Assembly (NCBI RefSeq): GCF_013314895.1
Contig: NZ_JABTYE010000001.1
Span: forward strand, 62,001 to 126,000
DNA from: Cupriavidus gilardii
Lineage (GTDB): Bacteria > Pseudomonadota > Gammaproteobacteria > Burkholderiales > Burkholderiaceae
DNA length: 64,000 bases
Direction: 5' to 3'
Below, in pieces: positions 54,902-61,941 of this stretch. Both the position numbers and the translations under genes were made by a program. The notes under the pieces were generated by a model. The model was not told where the DNA came from. It made no database searches and saw only the letters and a program-made list of their open reading frames with translations. Each line of letters starts with the position of its first letter. Position 1 is the stretch's first letter.

Positions 54902-56101
54902 ATGCCAAGATCTACCTTGCCCCGCCTGCGACGCTCGCTGCGTCCCGTCACGCTCGCGCTGGCTGCCGTCGGCGCCGCCAGTGCCCTGCTCAGCGGCGCT
55001 GCGCACGCCGACATCCGCGTCGGCATCGATGTCTCGACCACCGGGCCGGCCGCATCGATCGGCATCCCGTCGAAGAACACCATCCTGATGTGGCCAGCGA
55101 CGCTGGGCGGCCAGAAGGCCGAGTACATCCTCCTCGACGACGCCTCGGACCCGTCTGCCGCAGTGCGCAACGTGCGCAAGCTGATCTCCGAAGAAAAGGT
55201 CGACGTGATCGTCGGCCCCAACATCACGCCGACCGCGCTGGCCGCGCTCGACGCGGTGTCGGAGGGCGAGACCCCGATGGTTGCGCTGGCCGCCTCGGCC
55301 GCGATCGTCGAGCCGCAGACCGACCCCAAGCGCCGCTGGGCCTTCAAGATGCCGCAGAACGACTCGCAGATGGCGACCGTGCTGACCGAGCACATGAGCA
55401 ACCACGGCGTGCGCACGGTCGGCTTTATCGGCTTCAACGACGCCTACGGCGAGAGCTGGTGGCGCGAGTTCTCCAAGCTGGCCGAAGTCCGCAAGATCCG
55501 CGTGGTCGCCAGCGAGCGCTTCTCGCGCAACGACACCTCCGTCACCGGCCAGGTGCTCAAGCTGATGGCCGCCAATCCCGACGCGATCCTGATCGCCGGC
55601 GCCGGCACGCCGTCGGTGCTGCCGCAGAAGACGCTGGGCGAGCGCGGCTACAAGGGCAAGGTCTATCAGACGCACGGCATCGCCACCGGCGAATTCCTGC
55701 GCATGGGCGGCAAGGACGTTGAAGGCACGCTGTTCCCGACCGGCCCCGTGGTGGTCGCGCGCCAGCTGCCCGACACCCATCCGGTCAAGAAGGTCGCGCT
55801 CGACTTCGTGACTCGCTACGAGGCCAAGTACGGCGCGGATTCGATCACGCAGTTCGCCGGCGATGCCTGGGGCGCGTGGCAACTGCTCGACGATGCCGCC
55901 CGGCGGGCGCTGAAGACGGGCGCGCAGCCCGGCACGAAAGAGTTTCGCGTAGCGATGCGCAACGCGCTGGAAACCACCGCCAATCTGACCGTGCCGAACG
56001 GCGTGCTGAACCTGAGCCCGCGCGATCATCAGGGCTTCGATCAGCGCTCGCGCGTGATGGGCGTGATCCGCAACGGCAAGTTCAGTTACGCGGGACAATA
56101 A
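54902..56101 (+). CDS. ABC transporter substrate-binding protein, LivJ/branched-chain type (orphan)
   Basis: 399 residues; start set by AAGGAGGAG. Signal peptide with R-R-S-L-R and the core [14 protein letters not shown], cleaved after A-H-A (about 36). The mature Periplasmic-binding-protein type I fold is clear: I-R-V-G-I-D-V-S-T-T-G-P-A-A-S-I-G, V-D-V-I-V-G-P-N-I-T-P, V-G-F-I-G-F-N-D-A-Y-G-E-S-W, T-H-G-I-A-T-G-E-F. No permease or ATPase gene lies next to it, so it depends on a distant partner or acts in sensing. Ligand unknown. Confidence 0.88.
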   Translation: MPRSTLPRLRRSLRPVTLALAAVGAASALLSGAAHADIRVGIDVSTTGPAASIGIPSKNTILMWPATLGGQKAEYILLDDASDPSAAVRNVRKLISEEKVDVIVGPNITPTALAALDAVSEGETPMVALAASAAIVEPQTDPKRRWAFKMPQNDSQMATVLTEHMSNHGVRTVGFIGFNDAYGESWWREFSKLAEVRKIRVVASERFSRNDTSVTGQVLKLMAANPDAILIAGAGTPSVLPQKTLGERGYKGKVYQTHGIATGEFLRMGGKDVEGTLFPTGPVVVARQLPDTHPVKKVALDFVTRYEAKYGADSITQFAGDAWGAWQLLDDAARRALKTGAQPGTKEFRVAMRNALETTANLTVPNGVLNLSPRDHQGFDQRSRVMGVIRNGKFSYAGQ

Positions 56102-56176
56102 GCCGGCATTGCAGGGCGCGGCCTTCTGGCCGACGCCCCTGCCGAGCAACAACAAGATCAGCAAGGAGTTGTCGTC

Positions 56177-57046
56177 ATGACTACGATCGCCTTTATCGGC
56201 CTGGGCGCGATGGGCTCGCAGATGGTGCGCCATCTGCTCGCAGCCGGCCACACTGTGCGCGCCTCCGTGCGCCGGCCCGAAGCCGCCGACGCGGCCCGCG
56301 AACTGGGCGCCGAACCGTTCTTCAGCCCGGCCGAGGCGGCGCGCGGCGCCGAGGTCGTGTTCACCAACGTGACCTCGTCCGAGGATGTCCGCATGGTGCT
56401 GCTCGGCGAAGGCGGCGTGATCGAAGGCGCCGCGCCGGGCACGATCTGCATCGACCACAGCACGATCTCGCCGGTGGTTACGCGCGAGATCGCCCAGGCG
56501 CTCGCCGAACGCGGCATCGAGGCGCTCGACTGCCCGGTGTCGGGCGGCACCGTCGCCGCCGAGGCCGGCACGCTGACCATCATGGTCGGCGGCAAGGCGG
56601 ACGTGCTCGAGCGCGTGCAACCGCTGCTCGCGTGCTACGGCAAGACCATCACGCATATCGGCGACAACGGCGCGGGCCAGGTCGCCAAGCTGTGCAACCA
56701 GATCGCCCAGGTCGTCAATATCGAAGGGATCGCCGAGGCGATGCGCTTCGCGCAGTCGCAGCAGGTCGACATGCAGCGCGTGCTGCAGGCGATGTCGACC
56801 GGCATGGCCGGCAGCCGTATGCTGGACATGATGGGACCGAAGATGGTCGCCCGCGATTTCGCCGCCGGCATCCAGGCACGCCTGCACGACAAGGACTTCG
56901 GCCTCGCCGCCGACGTCGCCCGCGAAGCCGGCCTCGCCCTGCCCGCGATGCAGGCCACCGCGGCGCAGCTGCAGACGCTGATGCGCAACGGCTGGGGCAA
57001 GGACGACACCTCGTCGCTGCTGCGGGTGCTGGAGGATCAGGGCTGA
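56177..57046 (+). CDS. NAD(P)-dependent beta-hydroxyacid dehydrogenase (GlxR/MmsB-like)
   Basis: 289-residue oxidoreductase. Rossmann start I-G-L-G-A-M-G-S-Q-M-V (7-17), substrate motif D-C-P-V-S-G-G-T-V-A-A-E-A-G-T-L-T-I-M-V-G-G, and catalytic Lys171 in G-A-G-Q-V-A-K-L-C-N-Q. Family members reduce tartronate semialdehyde or oxidise 3-hydroxyisobutyrate; which one applies here is open. It follows the binding-protein gene by 75 bp. A second, different member starts at 63377. Confidence 0.88.
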   Translation: MTTIAFIGLGAMGSQMVRHLLAAGHTVRASVRRPEAADAARELGAEPFFSPAEAARGAEVVFTNVTSSEDVRMVLLGEGGVIEGAAPGTICIDHSTISPVVTREIAQALAERGIEALDCPVSGGTVAAEAGTLTIMVGGKADVLERVQPLLACYGKTITHIGDNGAGQVAKLCNQIAQVVNIEGIAEAMRFAQSQQVDMQRVLQAMSTGMAGSRMLDMMGPKMVARDFAAGIQARLHDKDFGLAADVAREAGLALPAMQATAAQLQTLMRNGWGKDDTSSLLRVLEDQG

Positions 57047-57099
57047 GGTCTGCGGCCGGCAAATCGGCGCCCGGCCAGTCCGTGGCCGGCCCCCCTTGG

Positions 57100-57128
57100 T
57101 TGTCCGGCCCGTCAATTTGCGGCATAAT
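57100..57128 (+). promoter_or_regulatory. Promoter of tRNA-Leu
   Basis: TTGTCC (57100-57105) and CATAAT (57123-57128), spacer 17 bp, with the mature tRNA 62 bp further on. Good -10, moderate -35. Confidence 0.65.
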
Positions 57129-57190
57129 CCGCTGCTCAGCGCAGTGCCTCCGCCGTTTCTCCGGCGACCCTCCGGCACGATCGCGCACCC

Positions 57191-57275
57191 GCCCGGGTGG
57201 TGAAACAGGTAGACGCAGGGGACTCAAAATCCCCCGCCGCAAGGCGTGTCGGTTCGAGTCCGACCCCGGGCACCA
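57191..57275 (+). tRNA. tRNA-Leu (anticodon CAA)
   Basis: 85-nt class II tRNA with a long variable arm and encoded CCA. Acceptor GCCCGGG pairs with CCCGGGC; the anticodon loop is CTCAAAA; the T-arm is GGTTCGAGTCC. It reads TTG codons. Leucine tRNAs are common integration sites for islands, and the DNA changes character directly after this gene. Confidence 0.96.
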
Positions 57276-57510
57276 GCCACAGCACGTCTTGATTTCCAAA
57301 GGTTTAGGGAGAAGTGCGCCGGCCAATGCTGCTCGAGCGCAGTCAACTGCTACTTCGCGTTTTTCGCAGTTCCCCGCAGACCGGCCGGAAGCTGCATACC
57401 CTTGCCGCAAGAGCCGTCCAAGGACAACGGCAGACGAGCCCACCAACGGCTCTCATCCGTTCTTTGGTAAGGGCGTTTCTCTTCAGCCATTGTCGCCGTC
57501 GTTTCTCCAC

Positions 57511-57544
57511 CCTCGTTGGATACACGATCGTGCATCCAACGAGG
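57511..57544. promoter_or_regulatory. 34-bp near-perfect palindrome, probable operator of the RHH/R-M operon
   Basis: CCTCGTTGGATACACGA followed directly by TCGTGCATCCAACGAGG: a two-fold palindrome over all 34 bp with one mismatched pair, ending 12 bp before the ATG of the RHH gene. A -10-like TAGAAT (57545-57550) follows immediately, so a bound repressor would cover the promoter. If that -10 is used, transcription starts at or next to the ATG, giving a leaderless mRNA. Confidence 0.75.
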
Positions 57545-57556
57545 TAGAATGCTCAG

Positions 57557-57763
57557 ATGGCTACTAAAGAAGTGGGCATTCGTATTCGCGTCGAAAAGGA
57601 GCTCAGGGACGAGTTCCAGTCCGCCTGCCTGGCGGAGAACCGCCGCGCATCGGAAGTGCTCCGCGAGTTCATGCGCGTCTATGCGCGCCACCGGATGGGA
57701 GGCCGACAAAGTGACCTCTTTCCGTCCGGCGACCATCACGCTCCCAAGGATTCAAATGAATAA
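57557..57763 (+). CDS. Small ribbon-helix-helix-type DNA-binding protein
   Basis: 68 residues. The start M-A-T-K-E-V-G-I-R-I-R-V-E-K-E-L-R-D-E-F gives a beta strand with alternating basic residues and a first helix; L-A-E-N-R-R-A-S-E-V-L-R-E-F-M-R-V-Y gives the turn and second helix. This is the pattern of Arc/MetJ/CopG-type repressors and of type II antitoxins. There is no toxin gene beside it; instead the next gene is a DNA methyltransferase, overlapping it by eight bases. A role as autoregulator of the restriction-modification operon is inferred from the palindrome just upstream. Confidence 0.75.
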   Translation: MATKEVGIRIRVEKELRDEFQSACLAENRRASEVLREFMRVYARHRMGGRQSDLFPSGDHHAPKDSNE

Positions 57764-59138
57764 GCGCGAGAGTGCTAAGGCGCCAAAAAAATACACGGTT
57801 ATCTCTCTGTTTTCGGGGGCTATGGGTCTCGACGTAGGGCTGGACCGCACCGGTCGATTCGAGTTACTCGCGTGCGTCGAGAAGGTACCGTCATTCTGCG
57901 AGACTATTCGCGCGAATCGTTCAGAGGGACGGCTTCCTGCCGACCTAAAAGTGTTCGAGGGCGACATCTGTCATCTTGACCCTGCCGAAGTTCTGTCTGC
58001 ATGCGGGCTCAAGCGAGGGGAATTGGACGTCTTGGTTGGAGGGCCTCCGTGCCAAGCGTTTAGTACAGCAGGACGCAGAATGTCGACTCAAGACCCGCGC
58101 GGAACGCTCTTGTGGCAATTTCTGCGTTTCGTGGAATACATGCAACCAAAGTTCTTTCTGATGGAGAACGTGAGGGGGCTGCTATCTGCCGCGCTAAAGC
58201 ATCGGCCCATTGCAGAGCGACCCGAGCGTGGCGGACCACCGCTTGAGCCGGATGAACTCCCAGGCTCTGTGGTGCGGCTGTTCGCCGAGGACATGCAGAA
58301 CATAGTCAGTGTTGATGGGGCCGGCTATCACATGGACTGTTTCGAGGTGAATGCGGTTAACTACGGCGCACCTCAGCTGCGCGAGCGCGCGCTGTTCATT
58401 GGCAATCGCTTTAATGCCATTGTGGATTTCCCTGACCCAACCCACGGACCCAATCACTCTATTTCCGCGCAAACCTCCCTTCTGGAGGAAGCAGGCTCAC
58501 TCCGGCCATGGAAAACTCTGCGCGATGCCATTGGCGGATTGAGCGACCCGGGCCAAGTGATTATGGACTTCAGCCCGCGCAAGAAATCATTTCTAGCTCT
58601 GATTCCTCCGGGCTCGAATTGGCGCAGCCTGCCAGTCGAGCTCCAGCAAGAATCGATGGGGTCGGCATGGCACGCGAAGGGCGGCAGGTCGGGCTGGTGG
58701 CGCCGGCTAAGCTATGACCTTCCGTGCCCCACACTTGTAACAATGCCGAACCACGCTAGCACAGCGCTTTGCCATCCGACGGAGGTGCGAGCCCTTTCCC
58801 TGAAAGAGTACGCACTTATTCAGGAATTTCCTTCAGACTGGGTTTTCAAAGGGACGGTTAGTCAACAATATGCCCAGGTCGGGAATGCGGTTCCGGTTCG
58901 CCTTGGAACTGTTGCAGGAAATGTAATTGCGAGGGAATTGGATGCTCTTGCCAAGCAAAATTGGCTTGCAAGAGCAACAAAACCACAAGCGTACAGAGTG
59001 GTCTATGTGCAATCACACGTTCGCACTCGCCAGTGGTTTAAAGGGGGTAAGACGTATATTTGGGAAGACGGAGAGACGAATGAGTCGGCAACCTATGAAG
59101 CCCCGCAGACTCTACGTAAGGTAAGCACGATAGGATAG
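57756..59138 (+). CDS. DNA (cytosine-5)-methyltransferase of a type II R-M system
   Basis: 460 residues; ATG preceded by AAGGA and overlapping the RHH gene by eight bases. Conserved motifs in order: I S-L-F-S-G-A-M-G-L-D-V-G (17-28), IV G-G-P-P-C99-Q-A-F-S with the catalytic cysteine, VI M-E-N-V-R (136-140), VIII Q-L-R-E-R-A-L-F-I-G (207-216), IX L-S-L-K-E-Y-A-L-I-Q-E-F-P (347-359), X V-G-N-A-V-P (375-380). The target-recognition region lies about 220-335. A C-terminal extension of about 70 residues after motif X (with R-Q-W-F-K-G-G-K-T-Y-I-W) is unusual. AT-richer than its surroundings. It protects the host from the endonuclease encoded two bases downstream. Confidence 0.93.
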   Translation: MNKRESAKAPKKYTVISLFSGAMGLDVGLDRTGRFELLACVEKVPSFCETIRANRSEGRLPADLKVFEGDICHLDPAEVLSACGLKRGELDVLVGGPPCQAFSTAGRRMSTQDPRGTLLWQFLRFVEYMQPKFFLMENVRGLLSAALKHRPIAERPERGGPPLEPDELPGSVVRLFAEDMQNIVSVDGAGYHMDCFEVNAVNYGAPQLRERALFIGNRFNAIVDFPDPTHGPNHSISAQTSLLEEAGSLRPWKTLRDAIGGLSDPGQVIMDFSPRKKSFLALIPPGSNWRSLPVELQQESMGSAWHAKGGRSGWWRRLSYDLPCPTLVTMPNHASTALCHPTEVRALSLKEYALIQEFPSDWVFKGTVSQQYAQVGNAVPVRLGTVAGNVIARELDALAKQNWLARATKPQAYRVVYVQSHVRTRQWFKGGKTYIWEDGETNESATYEAPQTLRKVSTIG

Positions 59139-59140
59139 AA

Positions 59141-60247
59141 ATGGCAATAACCACAAGAAAAAAAAGCGCAGTTCCGAACACGCTTTCAGAACTACTAAAG
59201 TCGCGTACACATCATTTCAGCCCCGAACAAATCGTTAGACTCTTCGGCTCTGTAACGGAGGAGCGGGTAGATTGCCTCGCCGATTCACTCGCGGCTTACA
59301 TTGGCACAAATTTGCCCGCCGCCTTTGAACGTCGAGACGGTCTTTCGGACTACCGCACTAACCCGTATGTGCTGATGACGTCCGCAAGCGTCATGAGGTT
59401 GGACGACCCGCAAGCCTTCGGATCATTCCTATTCAATAGTAAACTTTACATGGCGCTGGAGACGTCATTCGGCAAGCAAATTGAGGCAGCTTTTGTTAGC
59501 CAGTACCCAATTGACTCAACGAACAAGTGGATTGAGCCGCCAGAGAAGCGTGCCGAGTTTGCCGCCCTCGTGGGGCTCAATCGAGAAGAGAAGGCACAGC
59601 GGCGGCTTAATTCGGTGTGGCGCGAGATTGATAAATCGGTAGTGGTCGGCAACCGGCGATATCTTACGTCGATTAAAAGCGGCCCTAATACAATCAATGA
59701 CACGCAAGTGCAGGGCATGACCAGAGCCATCATCGATAACTATCGCGCTTGGGTTGAGCAGACGCGAGCAACCTATCCAGAGGTCACTGGCATAGATGTC
59801 GTCCTAGGGCTGACTTATGGCACGGACCGGACGACAAACAACAAAGAGAATCAGATTCTCGTGAAACTCTTGCAGAATGGCTTCGAAGAAGCAGACCGAG
59901 CGAACGAGCCTGGAGTTCTAGTGGACTCGGAAACCCGCTCGGTGCGTGTCTATCGGTGCATCGGCATGGATTTTTGGTCCTTTATTGGTAAACCGGACAA
60001 TCGCCCAGCGGCGAACTTTGTTTTCCTAGAGGTTTTACTTGCTCTCGCAAAGGCGCTAGGCCGAGGCGTTCAGAATTCGGATATCGAGACGCGGATTAAC
60101 CTCAAACTACAACAGCTCGCATTGGCGCTTTCTAGTTTAATGTTTCCCCGGCAAAGTCTCCCGGCGTGGGTCAGAGATGACTTCTCTGAAACCCAACTTT
60201 TCTGGTTCGCCACGGCGATAACAGCGTTCTACGACGAAGGAATCTGA
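59141..60247 (+). CDS. Probable type II restriction endonuclease (PmeII-like)
   Basis: 368 residues, beginning two bases after the methyltransferase stop, so the two are co-transcribed. No helix-turn-helix or other named domain is obvious. The best active-site candidate is a PD-(D/E)xK variant: Asp164 (R-E-I-D-K) followed by S-I-K179-S-G-P-N-T-I-N-D-T-Q, where K is the catalytic lysine and the acidic residue before it is replaced by Ser. The segment resembles endonucleases of the PmeII family as I recall it; this cannot be verified here. Position next to an m5C methyltransferase is the main evidence. Strongly different codon use from the core genome. Confidence 0.7.
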   Translation: MAITTRKKSAVPNTLSELLKSRTHHFSPEQIVRLFGSVTEERVDCLADSLAAYIGTNLPAAFERRDGLSDYRTNPYVLMTSASVMRLDDPQAFGSFLFNSKLYMALETSFGKQIEAAFVSQYPIDSTNKWIEPPEKRAEFAALVGLNREEKAQRRLNSVWREIDKSVVVGNRRYLTSIKSGPNTINDTQVQGMTRAIIDNYRAWVEQTRATYPEVTGIDVVLGLTYGTDRTTNNKENQILVKLLQNGFEEADRANEPGVLVDSETRSVRVYRCIGMDFWSFIGKPDNRPAANFVFLEVLLALAKALGRGVQNSDIETRINLKLQQLALALSSLMFPRQSLPAWVRDDFSETQLFWFATAITAFYDEGI

Positions 60248-60375
60248 TGTCTGGGGACGTACGGCGAGTGCTTCGTGCCACATAGAGGCCTTACAGGGAA
60301 GTACACACCTCTGCTATCGCCGAGTGCGGAAATTGCGCGCCGGAGCCCCTCTCCGCAATAGACTTCGTGACGTAA

Positions 60376-60493
60376 CATGCAGTCGTGCATGATCGTCACT
60401 TCCGAGTCAGAGCAATCCCGTGATTGCACGCCGCACCATGTGAGCCGCAGCTTACCGGTAGCATGCCCTCGAAAACATGGGCAAGCACTGCGG
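60376..60493 (+). ncRNA. Candidate structured RNA: three consecutive hairpins
   Basis: Hairpin 1 CATGCA-GTCG-TGCATG (60376-60391); hairpin 2 GCAATC-CCGT-GATTGC (60412-60427); hairpin 3 is nested, with outer stem CCGCAG (60445-60450) / CTGCGG (60488-60493), extended by CTT/AAG, and inner stem TGCCC/GGGCA. Hairpins 1 and 2 share a 6-bp stem and 4-nt loop. Three good stems in 118 nt, in AT-balanced DNA with no ORF, suggest structure under selection. Strand is not certain. No known RNA family matched by eye. Confidence 0.35.
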
Positions 60494-60945
60494 ATAGGGT
60501 ACAGACGGCACCGTTCAGGGCAGAGAACCTTGCACGCTAGCCCATTCACTACCCAGCCCTTGGCGACGTTTTTTCTGGAATGGCAAATCGCTCCGCGCTT
60601 CGCTTGGCAACCCCTTCGTTGCATCCCGCGTCCGTTTTGCCGGACTGACCGGAAGGTTGGCCTGGCTTCGCACGTTCCTCCCTTGACCGGCAGGCTACAT
60701 GGCTTCAGGCGTGAACGGTGACGGCTCGCGCGGTTTCCTCGTTCCCTACGCTTTGCTCTGCCTGCGGCTTCCGTCCCCGTGACGCCTCTTCCAGACCACA
60801 GCCAACGCCCTCCCCGCAGGGATCCCCCGGGCAATGAGGGATCCAGAGAGGTAGAGGCCATTTGGAGGAGCAAAGGCGGCTTGCACACGAGTGATTTTAC
60901 GGTCCATGGCCGGCAAAACAAGACTGTTTCAGCGCCAGCCTTTTT

Positions 60946-60974
60946 TTGCCGATCATACCAAACCCAAATATCTT
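60946..60974 (+). promoter_or_regulatory. Putative promoter upstream of the TIR-like gene
   Basis: TTGCCG (60946-60951) and TATCTT (60969-60974) separated by 17 bp, inside an AT-rich patch. An inverted repeat CAGGT-T-ACCTG follows at 60989-60999, in the expected early transcribed region, and could be an operator. Confidence 0.45.
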
Positions 60975-61016
60975 ATCTCTTGTAAAATCAGGTTACCTGA
61001 CAGCAAGGAAGACACC

Positions 61017-61124
61017 ATGACTGGCAAAGGCAGGTGTGGGTTACATAGAATCATATCGAATCCGAAGGCAGCCGACGCCAAGCGGCTGCCCGGTTCCGTG
61101 CTGGACAAAGGACGACTGCGATAG
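61017..61124 (+). CDS. Possible 35-residue leader peptide upstream of the TIR-like gene
   Basis: ATG with AAGGA nine bases before it; basic peptide starting M-T-G-K-G-R-C-G-L-H-R-I-I and ending L-D-K-G-R-L-R. No signal peptide or membrane segment. It ends 70 bp before the GTG of the TIR-like gene. It could be a leader or just a chance frame; the ribosome-binding site is the only support. Confidence 0.3.
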   Translation: MTGKGRCGLHRIISNPKAADAKRLPGSVLDKGRLR

Positions 61125-61194
61125 CAGATTCATCAAACTCGAAATTGATGTAAAAACCCGCGACACGCACGCTATATTAATAACGGAGATAGAA

Positions 61195-61941
61195 GTGAAG
61201 CCTAAAGTCTTTATAGGGTCTTCTCGAGAAGGCTTGGACATCGCAAATGCGATGCATGCAAACCTAACACGAGATGCAGAATGCACCGTGTGGGCAAATG
61301 GCGTCTTCCAGATTTCTGGGACAACTATTTACGACCTTATTCAAGCATTGCGAGAGTCAGACTTCGGTGTTTTTGTATTCAGTCCGGACGATTTGAGTTT
61401 GATGCGCGGCAATGAGAATCCTGTAGTCCGTGACAATGTGATTTTCGAGTTGGGCCTGTTCGTCGGTCGTCTAGGCATCGAAAGATGCTTCTTCATAACC
61501 CCGGATAATGTCGCGGATCTCCGGTTGCCCACGGATCTGATGGGTATCACGCCTGGCCAATATGAAGCAGGTCGCCGAGATAAAAACTGGCTAGCAGCGA
61601 CCAATCCCGCTTGCATGCAGATCCGCGCAAAGTTACTTGAACTGAAGTCTTTTCAGGATGCGCCCCAATCCATCGCCTCACCGTGGACCGCATCAAATGC
61701 AACCGCTGTCCCTGGCGCTGCAGGCAGTGCTTCAGCGGCAAGCGCTACCACTGCGGATGAGCCACTTACGCTTGCAGCGCATGGAAAGGCGTTCGTCATA
61801 AACGGCAGTTCACGGAAGCATAAAGACGAGCTCAAAGCCGCCGGCGCTAGCTGGAACAAAGGCCTTCAAAAATGGGTGATTCGTGGCGTGGACAAGGCGA
61901 AGTTTGATGAACTTATTGGCCGGCTAAACAGCGAAGCCTAG
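61195..61941 (+). CDS. TIR-like defence effector (CAP12/Pycsar TIR type) with C-terminal add-on module
   Basis: 248 residues from GTG 61195, with GGAG (61185-61188) seven bases before it; an upstream in-frame ATG lacks such a site. Residues 1-150 match the TIR-like nucleotide-binding family (COG4271/PF10137): K-P-K-V-F-I-G-S-S-R-E-G-L-D-I-A (2-17), C-T-V-W (30-33), E-S-D-F-G-V-F-V-F-S-P-D-D (54-66), and R-D-N-V-I-F-E85-L-G-L-F-V-G-R-L-G with the predicted catalytic glutamate. These domains cleave NAD+ in CBASS and Pycsar immunity. A linker rich in A/S/T (155-190) leads to a 50-residue module, H-K-D-E-L-K-A-A-G-A-S-W-N-K-G-L-Q-K-W-V-I, reminiscent of DUF5710-like 'LKxxGAxWNxxxKxW' domains. No cyclase or cyclic-nucleotide sensor gene is adjacent. 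Confidence 0.82.
   Translation: MKPKVFIGSSREGLDIANAMHANLTRDAECTVWANGVFQISGTTIYDLIQALRESDFGVFVFSPDDLSLMRGNENPVVRDNVIFELGLFVGRLGIERCFFITPDNVADLRLPTDLMGITPGQYEAGRRDKNWLAATNPACMQIRAKLLELKSFQDAPQSIASPWTASNATAVPGAAGSASAASATTADEPLTLAAHGKAFVINGSSRKHKDELKAAGASWNKGLQKWVIRGVDKAKFDELIGRLNSEA

Larger units (their letters stand above)
60248..61016. other. Non-coding stretch of the island
   Basis: 769 bp between the endonuclease and the next small ORF. Open frames exist on both strands (for example minus-strand 60229-60921) but are Cys/Arg-rich, lack ribosome-binding sites and overlap the endonuclease end, so I do not accept them. The stretch contains several strong hairpins (see 60376-60493), a T-run at 60941-60947 and the inverted repeat CAGGT-T-ACCTG at 60989-60999. 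It could be a remnant of a mobile element or an RNA gene; I do not recognise it. Confidence 0.5.

Noticed and set aside
57250-57275. Search for a second copy of the tRNA-Leu 3' end (attR) before 62700
   Set aside because: No match of useful length seen; island boundary therefore rests on composition only.
60229-60921. Minus-strand Cys/Arg-rich frame, considered as a decayed reverse transcriptase or group II intron
   Set aside because: No Y-A-D-D box, maturase motif or intron domain V was found, and it overlaps the endonuclease end. Kept as unexplained DNA only.
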